Shown here: piece after piece, positions 57,546 through 64,000 of the stretch
Position numbering within the stretch: the first letter of the stretch is position 1
Layout: each line of letters opens with the position of its first letter
NCBI GenBank assembly: GCA_036925085.1
Contig: JAUPFP010000070.1
Location: 593,001-657,000 of the forward strand
Origin: Brachycybe producta
Taxonomy: Eukaryota > Arthropoda > Diplopoda > Playtdesmida > Andrognathidae
Reading direction: 5' to 3'
Length of the DNA stretch: 64,000 bases
The notes under the pieces: generated by a model
The model's input: only the letters and a program-made list of their open reading frames with translations
Told to the model about the DNA's origin: nothing
Database searches by the model: none
Made by a program: the position numbers and the translations under genes

Positions 57546-57935
57546 GCCTGGAACACACGCGGAATTCCGCCAAGGAAAAAGAAAATAGAAAAAGGAAAAA
57601 AAAAGTCATTTTCTTTTTCTGTATCTCTGTTGTTCACACATAAGAAACAGAAAAGTAATGAGGAAAGTTGTGGGCACCCTCTATTGAGCAAGAAAAGAAA
57701 CATATTTAGATCTATTGCCAAAATGGATTCCAATTTGCTTTTTTTGTCATGCATGTCACGTCATGCTTCTTTCTGATTGGTGGAAATTTGAACGGAATAT
57801 TTTGAGAACGGAAAAGGTTGAGCTTTGTTCAACTCATTTTTAATGAATTTTCCGTTCACTTTTTATGGAAAATTGTCTCATTTAAATATTCTGTTATTTA
57901 TTTTCTGAGCGGAATTCCGCGTGTGTGTTCCAGGC
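57546..57935. mobile_element. TTAA-type MITE family I, copy 1, nested in H
   Basis: Exact TTAA on both sides (57542-57545, 57936-57939). Ends GCCTGGAACACACGCGG and complement. GCGGAATTCCGC is palindromic in each arm. TTAA plus these ends suggests a piggyBac-like or Kolobok-like element; neither is proven. Confidence 0.92.
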
Positions 57936-57986
57936 TTAACCAGAGTTCGAGAGGCGGCGTTTGTTTACACTTTAAAACCGCCTTAA

Positions 57987-58386
57987 GTTTGAAGTTCAAG
58001 TTTTTGGTTTGTAAACTTCTTTAAAAGAATCACATAAAAGTGGTTCCTCCTCCTTTTTTTTTTTTAAAAAAAACTTTTTCGCTGCAAATAAATTTTATTG
58101 TTTTCTATATATTATCTCTTAAAACGGATAAAATTACCAACAAAAAAAAAGAAGTTAAAAGTAGTATTTTCCATTTTTTTGTAGCTGAAATTAATTTACT
58201 GTGTGTACTGAGTGTATTACTACATAATAATCTCTTAAAATAATTATGGGATAGTTTCGGCCGGGGTAGGTTGCATTTTCTTTTTTATCTAACCAAGTGG
58301 TAAATATATAAAGAAAAAAGAGAAATTCTATCATGCCTGACCACTTATTTATTATTATAACTTCTTGTTGGTTTATTTCAAGTTAT
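57987..58386. other. AT-rich spacer, no gene
   Basis: Frames of 67-68 codons run over this stretch with no domain. Nothing recognised. Confidence 0.45.
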
Positions 58387-58641
58387 ACGGAGCCCTGACG
58401 AGGACATGACAACAACAAAAATTGTTTAAATTAGAAATTTCGACTTTGAAATATTAATGGCCACAAAAGTTTTAAAAAAATGGTTCTTATGAATCACATT
58501 AAATCGAATGACTCGATTCTGATTAAAAATCGGGGGGGGGGGGGGAATATATCCGATTCGATGAAATTCATTTTTTTTTAATAAAATCACTTTTCTATTT
58601 TGTGTTAATTTCTTGCTTTGATAGATTACTGACCTTCGTAA

Positions 58642-58846
58642 ACAGGCAATTAGAAATCGGGACAAACAGAAGTTGGCTCCGCCCTTTTTATGACGAACAC
58701 AACTTCTAATTGGTTGGTTATGTAGTCTGACGTCACATGCTTCGCCCCTTTTAAACATCAAACCACACAACAAACCAATTAAAGTTGCCGGTCGTCATAA
58801 AAAGGGGGGAGCCAACTTGTGTTTGTCCCGATTTCTAATTGCCTGT
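58642..58846 (+). mobile_element. MITE family A, exact 9-bp TSD
   Basis: Flanked by CCTTCGTAA (58633-58641, 58847-58855). Ends ACAGGCAATTAG and CTAATTGCCTGT. One CCAAT has lost a base (ACCAATTAAAG). CRE-like TGACGTCA kept. Confidence 0.96.
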
Positions 58847-59190
58847 CCTTCGTAAAGTCATACAGCACATTCTTTTACTCTACAATTAACTATACGCTTA
58901 AACGATTACATTTTCTAAGAACAACTTTACACCATTGGGGGGGGGGTCTTACTTCCTGTGACGTCATTTTTGAATTTGTATAAGAGACTTCAACAGTGAA
59001 ATTTAGAAGAAAAACAATTTTTTGTGAAGAAAAAAATCGAATGGTTAATTATGTTAGGAGATTGAATCGATTCATACGATTTATCGGAAACCTTAAAATT
59101 GATTCAATTTATACGATTAATCATAACATTCATAAGTTCATAACTAAGAAATCGATTCTTTAAATAATCAAATCGGAATCGGACAATCCC

Positions 59191-59281
59191 ACAGGCATTC
59201 CGCCCTTGTACGCTCCCTCCCCTATTACCAAATATCAACCAATTGCAAATTGAAAAGGGCGGAGCATGTGACGTTGCCTGT
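59191..59281. mobile_element. Short A-related MITE (A4), near-exact 9-bp TSD
   Basis: A 91-bp element: ACAGGCATTCCGCCC to GTGACGTTGCCTGT. Flanks GACAATCCC/GACAATCTC match at 8 of 9. It keeps CCAAT, one GGGCGG and half the CRE, so it is a trimmed A core with A-like tips that still moved. Confidence 0.88.
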
Positions 59282-59520
59282 GACAATCTCTACTTTGAAA
59301 CTTGATATTTCCATTTTTTATTCATTATTTGTGCTGCTGTTACTGACATCGAAAGGATGTACATGTAATACAGTATGTTATCGGCTATCATCATTTATAC
59401 TGATTTCTCCTACGTTAATATAATGGCTGATGACTCGGTGATGAGTAAAAAGTAGAGAGAGAAATGAGCTAATTAAGGATCTAATTTCGAGATACAAACT
59501 TGAAATTTCGATTTTGATTG

Positions 59521-59726
59521 ACAGGCGATTAGAAATCGGGACAAACCGAAATTGGCTCCGCCCTTTTTATGACGACCGGCAACTTGTAATTGGTTGGTTG
59601 TGTGGTTCGACGTCGAAAAGGGTGGTGCATGTGACGTCAGACTACATAACCAACCAATTAGAAGTTGCTGGTCGTCATAAAAAGGGCGGAGCCAACTTCT
59701 GTTCGTCCTGATTTCTAATTACCTGT
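59521..59726 (-). mobile_element. MITE family A, TSD decayed
   Basis: ACAGGCGATTAG to CTAATTACCTGT. CRE-like TGACGTCA, CCAAT pair and one GGGCGG box present (the other GGGTGG). Flanks TTTTGATTG/TTTTGGACC share only the first five bases. Confidence 0.92.
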
Positions 59727-59757
59727 TTTTGGACCGTGAGCTCATCGCAGCTCCGTA

Positions 59758-60920
59758 CAAGTCAAAGTGAAGATGAGTTAACTTTTTCAAGTTTGAGATT
59801 TTTTTTCTCTCTTTCTTCTTATGACCTGTCTTTATCTTTATGCCTTAAAGTTATAATATAACCGTAATTTATATGCGTATTTTTTTTGTCTCTATACATG
59901 CATATTATGACAACTAACAAATGGGCAACAGAAGTAATTTTTTTTAAAAAAAAAAAACGGGTTTTTCCTCATACATGTGTATTGGGTTCTTGTGTTTTTC
60001 TTCTTATGGGATGTGGTAGGATTTGGTACACAAGATCCTCTCTCTCTATCGTTCTTGTCTTTTGTGTCGGTTTTTGCAGACTGCTTGGCGCCCTCAATGC
60101 AACAACAACAAAAAAAATCCCTCATCAGGTTACAAGAAAATAGGCTTTTTCATTTCAGGGTGAGGAGAAGGTTTTACTGGTTGTGAGGGGAAGGGGGGGG
60201 GGGGGGGGGTGAAGCTGTATAATAACTTCTTTTAGGGGTGGGGGTAAAAGAACGAATTTACTAAAAGAGAGAGAGAAAAAAAATAAGTAATCGGAGGACA
60301 GTTTAAGGACAAATGTGGGGTTTGTGAAGTTTTTTTTTTGAAAATAAGTAATTTGTTTGGTAAAGTTGTTACATTCAAAAATTTCTCAAGAACTACTTAA
60401 AAAATTTTTTTTTTTACTAAATTTTCATAATTGTCTTTCTCTCTCTATCTATCTATATTAAATTCATAGCCAAGGTCTTTCTCTCTTTCTCAAGATGGCT
60501 TCTAAATGTTGGTCACAGTTACGCTATTTTTGCAAAAAATAATCAATCCTCTTGTATTTAACAATGAATACAAAATCGTGAATCTTGAATCATTTTTTTT
60601 TCATACAGAAATTTCATGGTTTTTAACATAAATATAGTTTGCGAAACCAGATGTGAATGTTTGGCCAATAGATGGCACCACCTCTACTTAGAGCTGCAAT
60701 CATAGGAATTATGAATACTATAAATTAGAATATTGTATTTAAAAAAATATATATAAAAACGATCTGTTATTTTTACTGATGCATAGTTGTTGTCTTTTCT
60801 TTCCAAATTTATTTAGAGTAAGTAGACTTTGGAATTCTCTTCTAGCAACATAGTCCTGTTTTAGTTACGAATTCAATATTCTAAATCTTGTCTAAATGAC
60901 AATCATTTATGATTGTCTAA
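59758..60920. other. Spacer, no gene
   Basis: 17-G run at 60193-60209; CTAT repeat near 60450; GATGGCACCACCTCTACTTAG at 60671 matches 29099. Frames of 69-85 codons (59886-60186) overlap on both strands and lack domains. Confidence 0.5.
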
Positions 60921-60922
60921 TA

Positions 60923-61212
60923 CTTAGTACACACACCTGAACATTTAAATGCGTTTAAATAATAAATGTGTTCTACAGAGCCCTGTGAAGGGCAAACAAA
61001 CAATATATCGAATTCAATTTATTCAATTAATAATCTGAAAATATTGAGTTAATACTTAAATATAATTATATAAACTATTGACAAAATTATTGATTTAGTA
61101 TTTTAATTTAAAATGTGTATTAATAATAAAGTCAATTTTTATTTGGTGTTCATGTCCTTAACTGGATTCCGTATAATTCACCTAAACTCATTACTCATGA
61201 CTGTGTACAAGG
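60923..61212 (+). mobile_element. MITE family C, copy 8
   Basis: TA at 60921-60922 and 61213-61214. CTTAGTACACACACCTG to TGTGTACAAGG. Lacks the TTTAATTTGAATT segment near the right end. Confidence 0.92.
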
Positions 61213-62167
61213 TATTATACCCTCTGACACATGGTTCTCTTTTCTATTAAGAGGAATAGAACGATGTTAGAAAATAAGAATAAAGAGACAACATTAATGC
61301 TCACTCTCTTGACAACATTTTTCTATCTAACATGGAGTTTCACTACCTCTAGTGTTTGATTTGGATGCAGAAATATATAGCAGAAGGGGTTTAAGTTCGA
61401 CCATCTAGCTTTTTAGTTTTATTTGCAGCTTGGTTTTTTTTTCTTCTGCAATGTGTATAGTGGTTTTTTTTTCTTCTTTCTTTAAACAATGTTTTCTTAG
61501 ATTCCTGTAAGAAAGAAAAAAAAAAAAAGGAGGCCAAAGGGGGATTTTTCTTTGAGTAAGGGGTGTGGTTTGGCTGAAGAAATTCTAGACTGCCTGACGC
61601 CTTATGTACGAAATATATATTATTGTTGTCCTGCCTGAATGAAAAAAAAAATGCCTCAATAGTGCCTTGTAGCTATTGCACCTGTTGATGCATCATCATC
61701 CAATGTGTTGTTGGTATATTAGTTATTTTCAGACTGAGATATTATAATTTGAAATATATTAATACACAAACAATAACAACAACCCAACCAATATATATAC
61801 ATATTATTATTATTATAGATTAAGTTGAAATTGAGAGTAGAAAGGAAAAGAAAAAAAGAATGACAAAGAAATAGTTTGGAATTAATTCGAGCAAACCCAA
61901 CATAAAGAAGAATAGCCAATGGCAAAGACGGAAATTAAAAGATATTTTGTTTCTCTCTCTTTTATATGTGTGTAATTTCTCACGCAGTAAAAGTGTAAAT
62001 GATTGGGGGGAGCGAACATCCTTCAGGTGCCTGTTGGTCAGTTGGTGTCAAAATAAAACATTAATATTAGGACATTGTGAGTTTTTATCATCGGGATTGT
62101 TTTGTACAATTATTTAAATAGTAAACTCGTCGTGCAAACTGCACAAAACGAAAAGGACTACATACAA
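61213..62167. other. Spacer, no gene
   Basis: AACATGGAGTTTCACTACCTC at 61328 echoes AACATGGAGTTGAGTTACCTC at 29674, a trace of an uncatalogued repeat. (ATT)n near 61805. No gene. Confidence 0.45.
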
Positions 62168-62240
62168 GTAGGCTTGCTACCTTTTTCCTCTTTTGTGAAG
62201 GACAGTTTTTCATTTGGAGGAAATGTCCTCCGACCAGGAC

Positions 62241-62416
62241 ATAGGTTATTATGCCCAGCATTAGAATTTGTTTTGCTCCGCTCTTTTATGACGTCAGACC
62301 AAGTAACAAACCAATTAGAAATTGAAAAGGCGGAGCATGTGACATCAGACCAAGTAACAAACCAATTCGAAAAAGGCGGCGCAAAAGAAATTCTAATGCT
62401 GGGCATAATTGCCTGT
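62241..62416. mobile_element. MITE family A2, copy 4, nested in E
   Basis: ATAGGTTATTATGCCCAGC to GGGCATAATTGCCTGT. Two direct copies of a GACCAAGTAACAAACCAATT block replace the usual inverted core. Flanks ACCAGGAC/ACCAATAC match 6 of 8. Confidence 0.88.
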
Positions 62417-62508
62417 ACCAATACCGTCCTCTACGAAGGTAAACATGTTCTCCACACAATAAATTGTATAAAAACTTAAATACGTTCGGGGGGTCCTGGC
62501 CGGAGGAC

Positions 62509-62713
62509 ACAGGCATTTAGAAATCGGGACGAACACAAGTTGGCTCCGCCCTTTTTATGACGAACGTAACTTCTAATTGGTTGGTTATGTAGTCTGACGT
62601 CACATGCTCCGCCCTTTTCAACGTGGAACCACACAACAAACCAATTAGAAGTTGCCAGTCGTCATAAAAAGGGCGGGGCCAACTTGTGTTCGTCCTAATT
62701 TCTAAATGCCTGT
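62509..62713 (+). mobile_element. MITE family A nested in E, exact 9-bp TSD
   Basis: Flanked by CCGGAGGAC (62500-62508, 62714-62722). ACAGGCATTTAG to CTAAATGCCTGT. CRE-like TGACGTCA, paired GC boxes and CCAAT motifs intact; among the best-preserved copies. Confidence 0.97.
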
Positions 62714-62881
62714 CCGGAGGACAGTTCTTCCGAATGGAGAACTGTCCTCAGGGTGGCAAGCCTAACTACAAAGGTCAATGTTAAATGACTTCCAAGTAAT
62801 TAATCATAATTACATGAACAATCATATTTACCAAATTGGTATCGCCATTACTTAACCTAAATAAAGCAGAACCTTGATTAA

Positions 62882-63199
62882 ACCTGAAACACACGCGCGG
62901 AAATCCATTGCGGAAAAGGATAATTTTCGTTTTCTGTATTGCTGTAGTTCACACAGAGGAAATGTGTGTGTGTGCCCTCCATTGAGCAAGAAAAGAAATG
63001 CTATCACACAGCCAACCAAATTGTTTTCCATTATGTTTCCTGAGGATTTGTCTAAATTTTACATTTTAAAAAAAGTTGAGCTTTGTTTCAACTTAATTTT
63101 TCAACAGATTTTCTGATCAATTTTGGGTTAAAATTTTCTCGTTTACATTTTCTCTTGTGATTTTCTGGACGGAATTCTGTGTGTGCGTGTGTTCCAGAC
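62882..63199. mobile_element. TTAA-type MITE family I, copy 2
   Basis: TTAA at 62878-62881 and 63200-63203. ACCTGAAACACACGCG to GCGTGTGTTCCAGAC. Shares CCATTGAGCAAGAAAAGAAA and GTTGAGCTTTGTT with copy 1. Confidence 0.88.
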
Positions 63200-63203
63200 T
63201 TAA

Positions 63204-63397
63204 GGCCCTGCGCATATTGAACCCAGGCCCCGCCCAGTCCATGCCCACGCGTGGAGAAATCTGTAAAACATAGATGGTGAAGGCTGCATGGGGTGACCGT
63301 GGGCTGGGTTCAATTTGCGGCGCAGTACTACCATCTATGTTTTACATATTTCTCCACGCGTGGGCATGGGCTGGGCTGGGTTCAATATGTGCCGGGC
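63204..63397. mobile_element. CpG-rich hairpin MITE family K
   Basis: GGCCCTGCGCATATTGAACC starts directly after the TTAA of family I. The 80-bp arm (GCCCACGCGTGGAGAAATC, GTAAAACATAGATGGT) is mirrored to GGTTCAATATGTGCCGGGC. The right TTAA is absent (TTTC). Short frames at 63274-63493 are incidental. Confidence 0.82.
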
Positions 63398-64000
63398 TTT
63401 CATTTCTTTCTCTTGTTTTACATTTTTCATGGCTTACAAGATTTTTTTTTAAAAAAAGTAGTAGATAAAATTAATAAGTTTGCACACGTCTAGACTCTTG
63501 ACAAGGAGCTGAAGGCGTCTTAAAGACCAATAATTAATTAATCAAGGACAATCGCAAAAAAAAAATATAGCTATATGCAGCTTATTTAAATAATTCAACC
63601 AGTCATCTTGAGTTGACACTTAATGATTGTGCATAAAATTCTCTTGAGTTTCCTTTCTTTGCAGCTTTTTTGAGGCTCTCTGAAGTGATGGAACCACTTT
63701 TTCATTTATATATATTTGCATTTTTCTTCACTGCATTTTTTTCTTCTTCTTTAAATATAGTAATTACTAATTAACTTCACGTTGGGTTTTTTTGTTTGAC
63801 TAATTTTCGATCGTTTCTGAACAAGGTGAATTATATTACATTTTTTTCTCTCGCCCTTTTGAGAGAGAGAGAGAGAGTGTGTGTGTGATAATTACAGTTA
63901 ATGGTTTTTGTTGCCCAATTTAATTTGTGATCACATCGATCAACTAAAAGGAGATTTAATGGGTTTTTTTTTTAATTTGTCGCTTTCTCTCTCTCTCTCT
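63398..64000. other. AT-rich spacer to window end
   Basis: GA tract at 63862-63876, CT tract at the very end. Nothing else recognised. Confidence 0.5.

Larger units (their letters stand above)
57005..57982 (+). mobile_element. MITE family H, copy 13 (compound, with two insertions)
   Basis: Two H units: 57010-57150 (right arm) and 57176-57385, then J and I insertions, then CCAGAGTTCGAGAGGCGG and CACTTTAAAACCGCC before TTAA (57983-57986). The last segment shows the family's intact right end. Confidence 0.82.
58388..59757. mobile_element. Possible large G-like element with three nested insertions
   Basis: ACGGAGCCCTGACGAGGAC at 58388 and CATCGCAGCTCCGT at about 59744-59757 form an inverted pair like family G ends. 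Between them lie two A copies, one A4 copy and sequence rich in CGATTC/GAATCG. No clean duplication, so this is a weak call. Confidence 0.35.
62168..62764. mobile_element. MITE family E, copy 2, with two nested elements
   Basis: GTAGGCTTGCTACC at the left; GGGTGGCAAGCCTA at the right; paired GGAGGAAATGTCCTCC and GGAGAACTGTCCTC inside. An A2 copy and an A copy are inserted. The 125-codon frame at 62102-62479 crosses these junctions and is incidental. Confidence 0.82.

Noticed and set aside
62102-62479. 125-codon plus-strand frame
   Set aside because: It crosses the junctions of nested E and A2 elements.

Overview
This window looks like nuclear DNA from an AT-rich metazoan genome and contains no protein-coding gene I can support. 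Every long open frame is either a frame through a tandem repeat or microsatellite, or a chance frame inside a palindromic transposon. Base composition, long (AT)n, (GA)n and ATC/ATG microsatellites, mariner/pogo-, hAT- and TTAA-type transposon ends, and the absence of compact ORFs rule out a bacterium or phage. A marine invertebrate is a reasonable guess, but the species cannot be read from this sequence.

The window is a graveyard of short non-autonomous DNA transposons (MITEs). I grouped them by eye and use letters as working names only. Family A (about 205 bp, palindromic, termini ACAGGCA.../...TGCCTGT) has 14 full or partial copies; eight full-length or internally deleted copies have exact 9-bp target-site duplications (TSDs), and two more have 8-bp ones. 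Relatives A2, A3 and A4 have the same core but different ends. Family C (about 300 bp, TA target, ends CCTAGTACACAC) has eight main copies and two fragments. Family H (about 300-420 bp, TTAA target, ends GGTGGTTTTAAAAGTG) has 13 copies. Families I, M, O, P, Q, R, S, Y, AA and EE also sit next to TTAA or near-TTAA and mostly begin like TTAAGCCTGG. Others are B (7-bp TSD), E, F and G (about 8-bp TSD), V (about 8-bp), W, a hAT MITE with a perfect 8-bp TSD, a mariner-like mini-element, a pogo-like remnant, and L (three copies, about 310 bp).

Layout: 0-5 kb holds C, H, U, AA and L. 5-9 kb holds A3, B with a nested A, S with a nested A, and E. 9.9-10.6 kb is an 18-bp minisatellite. 11-16.3 kb holds B, a long (AT)n tract, a large U minisatellite foldback and a palindromic double C. 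16.6-25.2 kb holds V, R, G, a mariner-like element, A, T (with a TTAGG/TTCGG-like array), L, U, A, H, M, L and H. 25.7 kb has a small CpG-rich patch. 26-33.2 kb holds Y, C with a nested A, several A copies, P, and two tandem Q copies with a nested A. 33.2-43 kb is mostly single-copy AT-rich DNA with a few elements. 43-53 kb holds A2, C, X and F with long AT and GA tracts. 53-64 kb is again dense with H, M, N, I, A, C, E and K.

The nesting gives a relative order: A copies interrupt C, E, O, Q, S and B copies, U and AA interrupt H copies, and J and I interrupt an H copy, so A is among the youngest families. G runs far outnumber C runs and T runs outnumber A runs on the + strand. That would fit the window being (part of) a long intron of a + strand gene, but this is inference.
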